Shown here piece after piece: positions 1 through 12,283 of a stretch of DNA of 64,000 nt. The stretch lies in NCBI GenBank assembly GCA_030063045.1, contig JAQSEB010000001.1, forward strand, positions 5,245,295-5,309,294, in the 5' to 3' direction. Positions within the stretch are counted from its first letter, which is position 1; every line of letters starts with the position of its first letter. Below the pieces are notes generated by a model that had not been told where the DNA came from, searched no databases, and worked only from the letters and a program-made list of their open reading frames with translations. The DNA is from Pratylenchus scribneri (lineage: Eukaryota > Nematoda > Chromadorea > Rhabditida > Pratylenchidae). Both the position numbers and the translations under genes were made by a program.

Positions 1-110
1 AACCAGGCGGAATTATTAAAACAAAACTTAGCCAACCAGGCGGAATTATTAAAACTTGTTTAAACAGGCGGAAGAACAGGCGGAATTTGAAAATCTGAAT
101 TAGTGGAATT
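1..110. repeat. Edge of the 19-bp AACCAGGCGGAATTATT minisatellite
   Basis: The window opens inside degenerate units of a minisatellite built on AACCAGGCGGAATTATT. The sequence to about position 600 matches 13,270-15,090, where the same array lies upstream of the second galectin gene. The array therefore belongs to the duplicated galectin block, and its true length to the left is unknown. Confidence 0.85.
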
Positions 111-512
111 AAAATTATTAAATTTTTTCTTATTATATTTTCAATGCTTTAGTGATCTCTGTTTTAATTTTTACAGTAATAGTAAAATTCCCAGGAAAAA
201 TAATATTTTGTCTGAATGAATAATTATTTTCGATGGAACATTGACGTGTTTTTTAATTTTATTTTCCAGAATTTTCTAATAAATTAATTTGATTCGCTGA
301 TTAAAAAATGATGAATCTTTTTGCCCCATAAATTTATTTGGCCCATAATTTGCTAAATCATTCATTTTCCTTTTTTAGTCCCAATTCCCATTCCCTATTT
401 CTCCCTTCACGTTCACATTATTAGTATAATTTCCATTTCCAATTTAAAAACAATCCAAAAAATAAAATAAATTTTCTTCAATTTTTCTTTTTTTTTTGTC
501 GACTTGGTCAAC

Positions 513-3500
513 ATGGGTTTGCCAATGTTGGCTTCATTGCTCCTTGCCATTTGCCTCATATCAACTTTATTCGATCCACTGCCTGCCAAAGCCGAGTAAA
601 TTTTTAATAATCGAAATTATATAATTTTTTTTAAAGAACCCCTTTGGACATTGAATTTGACTTCAAGGATGGAATTTTTAAGAATTTGGCCCAATCTACT
701 GGCGATTTCGAAAAATTAAAGGGCGAATATTTTTTGGTGGGGGATTTCTACGGCCGTGATCAATGTATGGCAACGCCTGAGGCCCAGACTATCCACTCTT
801 TCGGCATGTACTTCCAATTGCCCAAGAATGGATTCAATGGAGGCAAAGGGTGAGTTTATGGGGTCATTCATTATAGTCAAAATTAGCCAATTCTCTTATT
901 TTTATTTTATTAATATAATATTTCCCTCTGAATTATATTTCAGTATGACAATCTGTCATGCCGGCGAATTGGACAAAAACAACATGGCAAATGGCTTGGT
1001 TCCTTCCAAGCAATATAGAGTCCAAAATGTGGAAAATGAAGTGGCCGAAATGTGCGAGGCAGCTCGGCTGGAATATATGGCCAAATGTAAGGGGGAGAAG
1101 AAATGTTTGGATTTTGTCAATGCTCCCTGGCACGGATTCCGAGTCAGTCAGAAGAAGAACAGCCATGATTTGGAAATCCATCTTTCCACTTCCAATCATG
1201 TGTCAGTTTTAAATAAATTTTCTTATTTCTAAATTTTTTCATTTTCATTTAAGTTTCATCATTCCCGCTGACAAAATTCCGGATGGTGAATTCTTCATCA
1301 AATTAACCAAATGGAATACCCTGGTTGCCACAGTTTCCACTGAAATTGGTATAATTTTCTGGGGAATTCCAGATTAATTTCATTCCATTTAGGACCCGGC
1401 CATCATGAATACGGTGATCGACGCCGCAAAGAAAAGGTGGACACAGGCCTGATTCCGGTGGAAAAAGATGCGAAACTTCGTCAAGGATTTTTTGCGAATG
1501 TTGGCAAAGGTGCATTGTTGGCCAAATATATGGGAATTTGGTCATTGGCAGCGGACATTTTGCCACATGCCCAGGATGATGTGCTCCAATTTTTTGTCAT
1601 CCTTTCGGATTGTAGCGATTTGAAGGCATCAGTAAGTTTTTCAAGTTTATTTCATTTTAAATTTTGTAATTTTATAGTTTATGTTGCCATCGGATTCGGA
1701 GCCGCCAAAGCCTAAAAATGGATTCGGACCGCTTCCAATAAATGCCAAATTTTTTCTATCGGAAGAACCAATGACACAAATTCGCGGAAGAGTGAAGCCA
1801 AAGGCCAAGGAATTTGTCATTCAACTCATCAAAATGCAAATTGGTATTATTTTCGGATAATAATCTTTTCTGTTTTCACTGGAAAGATTTAATTAAAAAC
1901 TGTTCCGGTTGTTCCGGAAAGATTTAATTAAAAACTGTTCCGGTTGTTCCGGAAAGATTTAATTAAAAACTGTTCCGATTGTTCCGGAAAGATTTAATTA
2001 AAAACTGTTCCGGTTGTTCCGGAAAGATTTAATTAAAAACTGTTCCGGTTGTTCCGGAAAAATTCAATGAAAAACTGTTCCGGTTGTTCCGGAAAGATTT
2101 AATTAAAAACTGTTCCGATTGTTCCGGAAAGATTTAATTAAAAACTGTTCCGGTTGTTCCGGAAAGATTTAATTAAAAACTGTTCCGGTTGTTCCGGAAA
2201 GATTTAATTAAAAACTGTTCCGGTTGTTCCGGAAAGATTTAATTAAAGACTGTTCCGATTGTTCCGGAAAGATTTAATTAAAAACTGCTCCGGTTGTTCC
2301 GGAAAGATTTAATTAAACTGTTCCTGTTGTTCCGGAAAACTTTAATTAAAACTGTTCCGGTTTTTCTGGAAAGATTTAATTAAAAACTGTTCCTGTTGTT
2401 CCGGAAAACTTTAATTAAAACTGTTCCGGTTTTTCTGGAAAGATTTAATTAAAAACTGTTCCGGTTTTTCCGGAAAGATTTAATTAAAAACTGTTCCGGT
2501 TGTTCCGGAAAAGTTTAATTAAAAACTGTTCCGGTTGTTCCGGAAAAATTTAAATAAAAACTCTTCCGGTTGTTCCGGAAAGGTTAATTAAAAACTGTTC
2601 CGATTGTTCCGGAAAGATTTAATTAAAAACTGTTTCGGTTGTTCCGGAAAGATTTAATTAAAGAGCAAATTTTCTGAAAGAATTTAATTGCGCCTATTTT
2701 TTAAAAAGATGAGAATAAACTGAATGGAATTCGAATCAAAGTTGGTAATTTTGATGAAATGGAAAAGGAATTGGCGAATTGCAAATCTGCAAAGATCCAG
2801 AACATTGTTTTGGCGAGGTATTCCTTAAAAGATTGTTCAATTAGATTTCAAAATTCTAATTTAGGAAAAGGAAAGTGCATGGATCAATTCTAAGGCCCAA
2901 ATCGAATTCATCTGGAACTGGAATGCGGATTTCATTTTGAAAATCAAGAAAGCCTCGGATCATTTGAATGTTAGCCTCAATTGCAAGGAATTCAAAACTT
3001 TTAAGATTGTGAGCGACAAATTAGCATTCAATGAACGCTATTTATACAATGTAATTTATTAAAAGAATTTTTTGATAATTTTTATATTCTAGATTAGCGG
3101 AGATGTCGAAATTTTTGACACCACAAAAGGAAAGGACGAACAAAAACAAATTGAAAAGGAGGATAAATTCATGCGATCAACGGAATTGCATGTGACCACT
3201 GGGCATGGCATTCTGATTCGCGGAGAAATGAAAGAGTGGGGTCAAATTGACATCACCTTCTATAAGGACAAAGAAGTGTATCATTATGGTCAACCTCTCA
3301 AAATTTCAATGCGCCATTTTGTTTTCCGTGCTACCAGGAATAATAATAAGGCAATAGTGGAAATGGCAAATGTAATTTTTTAATCAATTGTTAAATTTTG
3401 AATATATAAATTATGCAATTAAAAGAAAACATGGAAATGGAAGAGAAGTTCAATGTTGGCATTGACGAATTTGATGATTTCGATCTGCATGTCCAATTGA

Positions 3501-4727
3501 AGCCGACGGAAATTGTTTTCACTTTGAATGATAAGAAAATTGACAATATTCCATTGGAAAAGGAAACATCAATTGATACGATCAAGGTGAATTAAATAAG
3601 AATTAAATAAATATTCTAAATTAAATTTTATGCAGACAAATGTTGATGCGAAAGTGGAGCACTATAAGAATTTGATCACGTATTTACCGCCAATTTTGAA
3701 GGCTTTTGAGGGCGTGTCTAAAGGAAACTATTTTACATTTAATGGATATGTTCCTCTTGATGCTAATTCTTTTGAAATTCGATTGTTGTCTATTCCTGGA
3801 ATAGCCGAAAATTATACAATTGGCAAGTGCACAGAACTGGGTAAAAAAAATTCTTTTATATTCATTGTAATTTAATTTTAATTTTTAGCAGACAAATGTA
3901 AAATCATGCTCCATATCAATTTCGACTTTAACTCCAACGAACTTATTTTGGTGAGCCAATTAAATAATGTAATATAAAATAAACGTCCGGGGTCGATTCC
4001 ACAATAGACAAAGGGCGGTACAAATATGGGCGATTCCACAATGGTACAAATATAAAGTTTTTGGCTTCTAACAAATCAGAAACTGGTTTTAGACCCCACA
4101 TACCTTATACCATTTTGTAGATCTCATCGAGACGCATCGATTGGTATATAATATGTTAGCTTTTGGCACAAAATAAGAAAGTTTAAAGCCAAAATCTGGA
4201 AAAAATGGTTTAAATGGTTTAATACCCTTTAATTTTGACCAAATCATGATAAATTGTATACCATTCGATGCGTCTCGATGAGATCTACAAAATGCTATAA
4301 GGTTTGTGGGGTCTAAAACTGATTTCTGATTTATTATAAGTCGAAAAAGTTATATTTGTACCATTGTGGAATCGACCTCTAGCACCGTCCATATCCAATA
4401 GAGGGCATTTTTCCTCTCTCTTCTATATATGGATTAACAAATTATACAATTTTTCAGGCTGAAACTCCAAAATCTTGGCCATCTCCATTTACACGTGGAT
4501 CCTATTTCAATTTTCAAATTAATTTTGAGGAAAAATACAAAATTAAATTGATTATTGACGACTTCGAAAATTCATTTGCGATTTCAGATAATGTGTTTAC
4601 AGCAACCCACATTGAGGTCAGATAAATCGAACTATCTTTATTCAAATTCTAAATTTTAAAATAATTATAGATTAACGGCGACATTTGGTTTTATGAAGAG
4701 CCGAAACTTGAAAAGTTTGATGTTTGA
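513..4727 (+). CDS. Secreted three-domain galectin-like protein, copy A1 (frame breaks; possibly a pseudogene)
   Basis: Predicted exons: 513-595, 637-849, 944-1201, 1254-1348, 1393-1631, 1678-1843, 2709-2817, 2865-3050, 3093-3371, 3426-3586, 3636-3840, 3889-3950, 4458-4616, 4671-4727. Exon 1 encodes a signal peptide (MGLPMLASLLLAICLIS). Exons 2-5 give an unrecognised region with several cysteines. From exon 6 on there are three galectin-like beta-sandwich domains, recognised by IRGRVKPKAKEFVIQL, FTFNGYVPLDANSFEIRLL and strand pairs ending GDV/GDIWFY. The carbohydrate-binding H-N-R / W-E residues of classical galectins are not evident, so sugar binding is uncertain. Compared with A2 at 15,002, exon 7 is out of frame. 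Exon 10 needs a shifted acceptor. A 7-nt tandem duplication (GTTTGAT, 4715-4728) brings the stop forward and removes about 24 C-terminal residues. Intron 6 is swollen by a 35-bp minisatellite and intron 12 by an inverted-repeat element. Confidence 0.7.
1885..2662 (+). repeat. 35-bp minisatellite in galectin A1 intron 6
   Basis: About 22 tandem units of roughly 35 bp: GGAAAGATTTAATTAAAAAC followed by TGTTCCGGTTGTTCC. A few units are shortened (for example near 2310-2420). The GGAAAGATTTAATTAA core is the reverse complement of the core of the 24-bp satellite at 48.5-64 kb. The homologous intron of A2 (16,311-16,489) has only about three decayed copies, so the array expanded after the block duplicated, or contracted in A2. 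Confidence 0.95.
3991..4378. mobile_element. MITE-like inverted repeat in galectin A1 intron 12
   Basis: The ends GGTCGATTCCACAAT and ATTGTGGAATCGACC are inverted. The arms continue inward through AATCAGAAACTGGTTTTAGA and GATCTCATCGAGACGCATCGA with their complements, so nearly the whole element can fold into one hairpin. The left end carries a short duplicated terminus. There is no coding capacity. Related arms occur at 9,230-9,500, 34,200-34,600, 37,277-37,370, 42,175-42,420 and 44,130-44,420. The A2 intron lacks it, so it inserted after the block duplicated. Confidence 0.85.
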
Positions 4728-5352
4728 TCCCACAAAAATTGCAATCAGTTTTTTCGCATCCAATGAAACGCCCTACCCTCCCTTCACAATATTTGACTTT
4801 ATAGATTAATTGGAATTACTGAAGTCATATGAAAAGTCAAAATTGATGAACATCTGAGCTTAAGATAAATTTTATATCAGAAAATTCCCCCCCCCCCCTC
4901 CCCCATTGATTTTGTCTGTCATTTTCAAATTGACGATTTTGAATATGTTTAACATTTTTTCAACAATTTCCTTTCATTATAAATGTCTGTTTTTATTTTT
5001 TGATAAAGGGTTTCTTCATATTAATTATAAAAAATATATCCATGTTATAATTAGTGTAATATAATGTCTATCTTAATAATAGTAGCATCAATTCTATTCA
5101 ATGAAAATTTAATTAATTAATAGATATATTGCCGCGACAAATGTTATTTATGAATTCATGGTAAAAATAATGGATTTCTTTTTTTTTTCTTGTATGATTA
5201 CAAAAATGAAGATTTATTTATGTATCAGAACTGATTTTCTATATGTAATTGTGTATGATACTTGATTTTGAATCTTGAAATTTAAAGAAAAATAATCGAT
5301 TATTTAAAAAAAATACAAGGAAACACGCTTAAAAAATTTTAAAATATTTTAG

Positions 5353-6762
5353 GAATTTGTAAAATTTTCGAATGAACTGGAATTGAATGTTACAAAAGGT
5401 GGAGGAATATTCTGCCGAGGGAAATTGTATTCAAAATGGGAGGAAATCAAAATTGCATATGGCAAAAAGATGGATGGAAAAACTTTGATGGCAGAATTGG
5501 AATTTATTGGCCACAGAGATAAAGTGGAAATTAAAGTAAATGAACAAATTTTAAATTAATTATGCTGAAATTTAGGCAAAAACGGTGAATAATCAAATTG
5601 ATTTGAAAGAGTTGGAATTAAGTGGGGATGAATTGGATGAATGGAAAAAATGGTCAGAAAATGGAGAATATTTTGAATTGCATGTGGAATTGACCCAGAA
5701 AAAAGAATTTATTTTGACACTGAATGATCGGCAAATTAAGGAAGTGTTTCAGCTGGATCATGAACCGGTCATTAAAAATATTAAAGTAAGTTTTAGTTAA
5801 ATCTTTATAACTAAATATTTTTTATTTCCTAAATCGTTTTGACAATTATATTTTACATTTACAATTAAGATTGATGCAGATTTTTTGGAAGACGATTTTA
5901 TGGCGAAAACTACAATTTTAAAACCGTATTTATTAAAAATCAAATCAAAAGAGAGACCTAATCAACCTGAACATAAAATTTATATTAAATTGGAGAACAC
6001 AACAATTTTAATTGATGGAAAAATACGGAAACATGCAAAATCATTTGAAGCAAATTTATTACATCTTGAACCTGAAAATTATGATGATTATGAAGTTGGA
6101 AAATGCAAGGCATTCTATGGTTAGAGCTTATAGGTTACTAAAGGGCAATTTTCTAGTAGATTAAAAAGTTTGTATAGGAATGATGCTTAAATAAAATTAA
6201 GAACAAAATCATAAATATAGGCAATTTTTGAAGTTATCTCATTGACACCAATTCCATATGAATGTTTGGGTTTTGAATTTAAAAGCAAAAATTATCAAAA
6301 ATTACTGCTAATATTGAGAAAAATAAATTTTTAAGTTGACCAATGCGATTTTGTAATCCATTTTGCAGTTGATTTCAATAACAAAACAATGCTGCTTCAA
6401 GAATTTGCAGGATGGGTTTGTTATTATTAAAAAATTATATTTTTTAATCTTTTTTAGGAACGTTCCCGTTTTTCTTTTAACTCAACATTTGATCGTGGTG
6501 TTATTTTTAGTCTCCAAATGCGTTATGTCAATTATTATCTTTTTAATATTACTCAAGGAACTTTCTCATATTCATTTAAAACGGAAACTTACGGAGAAGG
6601 AGGAATCAATTATATGGAGGTTTTAAAATATTTAAAAAATAATTGCAAATGAAATTTTTCTAACAGATCATTGGTGACTTTTGGCTATTTGGTGAACCCA
6701 AATTTATTCCGAACGATTTGATGGACAAAATTCAAAATACAACACCAAAAGACGAAAGTTGA
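5353..6762 (+). CDS. Two-domain galectin-like module B1 (5' end not found)
   Basis: Predicted exons: 5353-5535, 5576-5785, 5870-6119, 6369-6415, 6458-6619, 6667-6762. They join in frame to about 315 codons. The content matches galectin domains 2 and 3 of gene A: a GGGIFCRGKLYSKW strand, ELHVELTQKKEFILTLNDRQ, then SRFSFNSTFDRGVIFSLQM and a final GDFWLFGEPK strand. The first exon starts at a clear acceptor (ATATTTTAG) with no initiator Met nearby. No signal peptide exon was found between 4.73 and 5.35 kb. The module is therefore either the 3' part of a longer or alternatively spliced transcript, or a 5'-truncated paralogue. Both block copies keep the same acceptor and open frames, which suggests it is used. 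AATAAA motifs follow the stop from about 6820. Confidence 0.65.
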
Positions 6763-7702
6763 ATTGTGGAATACGAAAATTTACAATCCCAAATGCAATT
6801 TCAATTTTAAATTATAATTAATAAATAAACCCATAAATAAATTGAAATAAAACAATAAACAGTGGAACAGAATCCAAATTTTTCCAATGAAATTTCCTCC
6901 TCGGGTCACGGCCCATCTCTCCGTGCCAGTGCCACTTCTCCAATAATTTTCTCTTCAATTAACTATTATTTCTCTGTGAGTTGCTTCTCCATCCATTCGT
7001 TTTCGTTCAATCGATTTTATTCGCTGATAAAATCTAATGCTGACGGGGTGCCATAATAGCTGATTTCCGGAATTTTCCAGATTTTTATGTCCCGCCAAGA
7101 TTTTTGCCAGTTTTTTCAGAAATTGCTTTTTTGCAAGATTTTAAAATTTTTCTTAAAAAATGACAAATTTTTTCGCTGCGAGGCCAATTTTTTCCTTGCA
7201 GAGCCATTTTTATCTAAAATTTTCCATGCGCGATAATTTTAACCTCTATCATATGTTTTTTTTTCCTCAAACAAATTATTTAAATAAGTCAAATTATAAT
7301 TTAATTTGAAGTGTAAAAAAATTATTATAATCCTTTATTTTTTAAAGGTTTTTAAGAATGCCGGATTTTTGCCCGAATTTTGAAATTTTCGCCAGATTTT
7401 TCCAGATTTTTAAAACAGCCAGATTTTTGAGTTTGGGAGATGACACCCCTAGACAGTATCATTGGTCTTAACAATTTATAGGGCACAAGTTAAAGAATCA
7501 TTTCGTCATTAATTTAAATAAAATCGCCTTTATATCTACTGAATCATATTAAAAAATATGTAAATAATTTTATTGTGATTTTATCAAAATTTTACAATTT
7601 TCTAATATTATATTAATTAATAAAAAAATATTATTTTTAAAATGATCCAAAAATTGATCAAATTTTTATTTTCATTCTTAAACTTCATTAATTCCACTTT
7701 CT
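6763..7702. other. Intergenic region between galectin B1 and the HAD gene 3' end
   Basis: To about 7,060 it matches the tail of the second galectin block (21,590-21,840), marking the right edge of the duplicated unit. From 7,060 to 7,440 it holds scattered copies of CCAGATTTTT-type words and a TTTTTTCGCTGCGAGGCCAA motif also seen at 14,150 (reverse) and 19,620-19,690. No gene was recognised. Confidence 0.6.
7665..7670 (-). promoter_or_regulatory. Poly(A) signal of the HAD gene
   Basis: AATAAA on the minus strand, about 33 nt beyond the HAD stop codon at 7703-7705, in the expected place for cleavage and polyadenylation. Confidence 0.5.
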
Positions 7703-10700
7703 TCAGCCTCTGCCCTTTTGCCCAATTCTTTTCGAATTTCCCATTGCCAAAATTTTCTGCACAACTTGCAACGGATTATCCTCAATCAAAAATGGATGGA
7801 TTGTTGGATGATTGGCCCATTCTGGCCTAAAAAATTAAAATTTATTCCACAAAATAATTTTATTTTTCACATCCAACGCCCCGATCGAACAAGGCAACCC
7901 CGTATGCCTGCCTTCGATGCATGGTACACATCCGTTTCAATGTCATCGCCGATCATGACCACCTTAAATAGCATAAAATAAACCTATAGTAAATTTGGAT
8001 AATTAATATTGTCGTTCGTTGTCACCTTTTTTGAAAAATATTTCGTCTTTTCCTTTTTTCTAGATTTAAATCAGTTTAAATTGTTCTAAACCGGTTTCGA
8101 CGGTTTCCTATATTTTTTTGCAATTTTGACTCAAAAAATGTTAAATATTTGAGTAAATCATATGCGCTGATAACGAATATCGATACCATAGAGTCGTAGG
8201 CCCAAAGTTATGCAAGATATAGCCGCAATCGGATATGAGGGGATTAATAGGACATATTGGGATTAATGGGAAAAGTGATGGAATGAATGGAATCAGAAAT
8301 GTCTCGATGAATTGCAATTGATTGAAGAAAATTTTTTTCATCACTATTAATTTTTAAATCTTTATTTTTCAATATTAATTATTTTTTAGTTTTTGGGAAA
8401 AAATTTTTTTAACTGATTTTTGAACAATTTGACCTGATTAAAATTTGAAACCTATGTGAAATTCGGATTCCCATCCTCGAAAACAATTAATACTAAATTC
8501 AAATTAAAAAATACGAAAAATATTTTTTTCAAAAAGAGGCAATGTAAATCGAAAAGCAGATAAAAATAACAGATCGGTTCGAAGATAACTTCAAATTTAA
8601 TCCCATCATCCCTGGTCCCCACCTGATCAGGGGTCAGGCCCATATCCTTAACGGCGCGCAAAAAATAGTTTGGATCGGATTTGCCCAACACAACATGTTC
8701 GCAGCATTTTCCATTTGAAAATGGATCGGAAATGGCCCGCACAATTGCATCGGCAAAAGCGGCATATCCAAGGCAGCGGCCTTGTTCCGGATCATAGTAG
8801 GATTTGCTGTGGCAAATAAACAATCAAAAATTTAAACAAAAAAAGGCAAAGGTCTAGAATTGTGGTCCCAAAAATTTTTATTCCAAAAATTACATTTTTT
8901 AAAAATGCAAGGGGCATAGGTAATTTTTAAATTTTTTAATAGAGATAAGTATTATAGCTCAAACGACATAGCTCGCTGAGCTAAAAGAATTGCTACCAAA
9001 TTTTATAAGTCTTTTCGAGCGAATATTTTTAAATTGTTTTCCTATTTCTTTTCCAACTATTTTGCCATTATGTTGAAATTGTTTTCCTATTTTGTTTTCT
9101 TATTTTCCAAACTTTTTGCTATGTGTTGAAATTGTTTTCGATCCTAAGAAATGAATCATCTCTTCCTCTTCCTTATTTAAGCTCTTCTCCGAAGCCTTCC
9201 AACCCCCTTAAGGGATTTGTCCACCTTTTTGTTCAAAATTAGTTTTTGACTTCTAATTAATCAGTTTTAGACATCGGATGGTTTATAAAATATCGGGTTT
9301 TGGCCCCAAATTAAAGTGTAATCTAAAACTGGAAATTGATTTAAACGGTTTAGCTCGCTCATCAGCGATTTAAATTAAAAAATTCTATGTCAAAAGACGT
9401 ATCTCAAATGAGATCTACAAATGATATAAGTTTTATAGGGCCTAAAACCAGTTTCTGATTTATTGGAAGTCAAAAACTACTTTTGATGTAAAAAAAGATT
9501 TTTAATGAAAATTATACTTTTTTGATGAAAAATTTTTCATTTTGTTTACCCCTTATTTTCTGCTTAGTTTTTGATTACGATAAATAAATTTTTTGATTTG
9601 GTTGAAATGGTATATTTGATTTTTTTTTAAATTAATAAATCCGTTCGAGAGGCCTTTTCAGCCTAGCCTATTCATTATCATTACATTCAGACGTAACAAT
9701 AATATTATATATATAATATGTCCCGAAATTTGTCAATGCCTCTTACCAAGATGGAAAAAATATGATAAAAGATCCCCTGAAAACCCAGAGAAAACCAATC
9801 GTTGAGAATTTATATTGTAAAAATATTTTTTCGAGACCACTATTCATTTTTAAATCTTTGCCGAAAAAAGACAACTTTACTTGGTTCCAAGCGAAATGAG
9901 CAGCGGCTTTTCAGCGTAGAACAGGCAACGGTAGGCATCGTTCAATTTGATGAAGCTGTTCTCCCAGTTTCGAAATACCACACAATTTTTGGGCTGCCCA
10001 TCATTCATCATTGGCACCGACCATTGAGCAAATTCGCTGACCACTTCTTCAATATTTTACCATGTCTTTGCCCCATTTTATGGTATATTCGCGTTTTTAC
10101 CGGATTTGACGCACAAATGTGGGCGAAGTTCAGGTCGAGATTGAAGATAGGCGATTGCATCTTTGATCGGTGTCCAAATGTGCTCAGGACGAATCATTTC
10201 AAAACCGATTGATTGCAAACGAGCGCAAAGCTCCGTCGGTGTGTAATCGCCATTGTTGCTCACAACCCGCACTTTTCCATGTTTGTAGGCACTAAAAAAA
10301 AAGAAAGATGGTCAATTAAATCAAATTGAAGGGACGGATGAATTGGTCACTCAATTCGGAATCGAAAATTAGAGTCAAAGTGTCAAAAGGCCTTCTTAAA
10401 TTCATTAATTCCAGCCAAAATCAGGGATGGTAACTCAAAAAATTGCAAATGGTAAATTCAAATTTCCGAGGGTAAAAAATTTTCGAAAATAATAAATCAA
10501 ATTTTGCTACCAAAATGGCCGGTCGGACCGAAATGAAATAAACCGTAAAAAATGATTAAAATTTTTAAAATTTATTTCATACATTATTTTAATGAATTTT
10601 ATGCATCAAAATAAAAAAAATCGGACTTGAATAAATTTATTGATCAAAAAATTTAATTTTATTGTAAAAAGGCAGGCGGAGACTGGCGGACATATAAAAT

Positions 10701-11010
10701 GAGAAAAAAATGATTTTCTCTTGAGAAAAAAAATAAATTTTTGAAAGAAAATCTTGGCAAAAATCATTTTATATAGGGTTTTCTTTTTTCCTATTTTTCG
10801 TTCAAATTTCGAAAATCGCAAATCGGAATTTCGTTGGAAAAAATGGCCAAAATTTCGGCCAAAACAATATAAACCAATATCATTACAATCAACAAACCAT
10901 TCGACGGCTTCCACTGCTTTAGGGCAGGGCAAATCGCTGCCTTTCAGGCACAAAGTGCCCATCACATCAAAAATGAAGCCGGCCACTTCTCCACTGCTGG
11001 CCTTGTCCAT
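7703..11010 (-). CDS. HAD-family phosphatase, LHPP/HDHD2-like
   Basis: Six exons on the minus strand: 11010-10898, 10291-10101, 10046-9881, 8806-8623, 7962-7871, 7826-7703. They join in frame to about 289 residues, close to the usual 260-270 of LHPP/HDHD2. HAD motif I is GFIFDVMGTL (nucleophile D15), motif II is RVVSNN, the motif III lysine is in LGKSDPNYF, and motif IV is MIGDDIETDV. The cap-side segments NCVVF and KPLLISLGT match the NagD/LHPP group. The second motif I Asp is replaced by Met; LHPP/HDHD2 proteins also lack it (Ser there). The family is cytosolic and hydrolyses phospho-amino acids or pyrophosphate; the substrate here is inferred only from family. The exon 1 donor (phase 2, after GTCGAATG) was chosen because it keeps the frame; a GT 23 nt further downstream does not. 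Introns carry transposon-like inserts. Confidence 0.88.
9230..9500. mobile_element. MITE-like inverted repeat in HAD intron 4
   Basis: The arms AGTTTTTGACTTCTAATTAA (from 9241) and TGATTTATTGGAAGTCAAAA (to about 9475) are inverted, with GAGATCTACAAATGATATAA inside the right arm. It belongs to the family seen at 3,991-4,378. It is non-coding and part of the reason this intron is over 1 kb. Confidence 0.7.
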
Positions 11011-11099
11011 TTAATTTGGATGATGTAAAATTTATAAGGTACTTCGTAATTATCTGTATCCAGATTTTTTGAATGAAGTGTCCCCTTATGGGTGATTAC

Positions 11100-11296
11100 T
11101 AGAGGTCGACAAGGTCGGGACCACGATTCGGGTTTCCCGAAAAAAACCCGAACGGGAACCCGAAAAAACCCGATCGTGTTTTCTGCTTAAAAGTTGGCCA
11201 AGTATGTCGGTCGGGTTTCGGGTCGGGTTTTCCCGAATCAAACGCGAGCGGGTTCCCGAAAAAACCCGAGCGGGAACCCGAACCGTCCGAGCTCTA
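11100..11296. mobile_element. Short hAT-like MITE with 8-bp target duplication
   Basis: A 197-bp GC-rich element with ends TAGAGGTCG and CGAGCTCTA. It is flanked by the perfect 8-bp direct repeat GTGATTAC (11,092-11,099 and 11,297-11,304), the target size of hAT transposons. The interior is made of inverted CGGGTTTCGGGTCGGG and CCCGAAAAAACCCG words. A related element lies at 24,433-24,540. Confidence 0.85.
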
Positions 11297-12011
11297 GTGA
11301 TTACTGATTAGGGTTAGGGTTACGTATACGTGAGATGCTACCCTATCCCCAAAAAACCCTAACTCTATACCTAATGACCCACGGGGATTATTTTTTTAGC
11401 TTTTTAACTGTCCCTAGTTGACCCAAAAAATGGGTACAGATAATTAAGAAGTACCAATTATAGCTGTGTTTTTAGGTAAGTCTTTTTTTAATACCTTAAA
11501 AATAAAATGAGCTGGATTGACTGTCAAAGAAAAAACTTGGGAAGAGCTGGCGGGGAGGTTGTTGATGTGAGGAAGGTGTTGTTGTTGACCATAAAACGTT
11601 GAGGTGCCTACCAATGGGGGCCAACTATTTTTTAAAAGTCCATTTTATTGCCAACAATGGCCATATGGAATAGTGCAAAGCATTGCACCTTATAAAAAAC
11701 ATAAACAAAATTCCCCATTGGTTGACGATTGTGTATGAGGTACCACCGCCATTTCCGGTGCAGTGTGCCAATGGTTGTTTTTGGCCATCTCAACTAGTAA
11801 GCAACAAATCTGAGTGAGTGAGAAAGAACTTTGTTTCTTCAATAATAACAAACAACTTTTACGAAATCCATGATGAAAAAATTTTTACGTATTTGAGTTT
11901 AAAAAATTCATATTTTTTGGAAGAAAAGCCACTTCTTTTAATTATTTTAATTTTTATCAAAAAAGCTGGTTTTTAAAATATCACTTTTCCCGAATCCAGA
12001 TTGCATAAAAT

Positions 12012-12283
12012 GGATTTCGATTAATTTACATAAAAAATGACTGAATTTACATAAATTATTTCGTGTTAAAAAAATATTATATTTTTACGGCCATATAACT
12101 TTGACAAATCAGACTTCTTTAAGATTTCATCTTTAACCCCTAATTCCATCCTCTGCCCTGAACCTAACTCTGATGAGCCTTAATACACCTAGCTATGGAC
12201 AAATTATATGGCTTCAAAAATATAATATTTTTTCGACACGAAAGAATTTATTTAAATTCAGTCATTTTTTAAGTAAATTAATA
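12012..12283. mobile_element. MITE-like inverted repeat with long arms
   Basis: The left arm reads AATTTACATAAAAAATGACT, then a TTTCGTGTTAAAAAAATATT block and CCATATAA. The right arm repeats these as the reverse complement with a few changes (ATATTTTTTCGACACGAAAG, CAGTCATTTTTTAAGTAAAT). The arms are about 80 bp or more with a non-coding centre. Confidence 0.75.

Noticed and set aside
10754..11014. Plus-strand frame opposite HAD exon 1
   Set aside because: Shadow of the minus-strand exon, which carries the conserved HAD motif I.
11310..11365. Telomeric TTAGGG repeats
   Set aside because: Only two or three imperfect words, next to a hAT-like element whose ends also contain TAGGG; nematode telomeres are usually TTAGGC.
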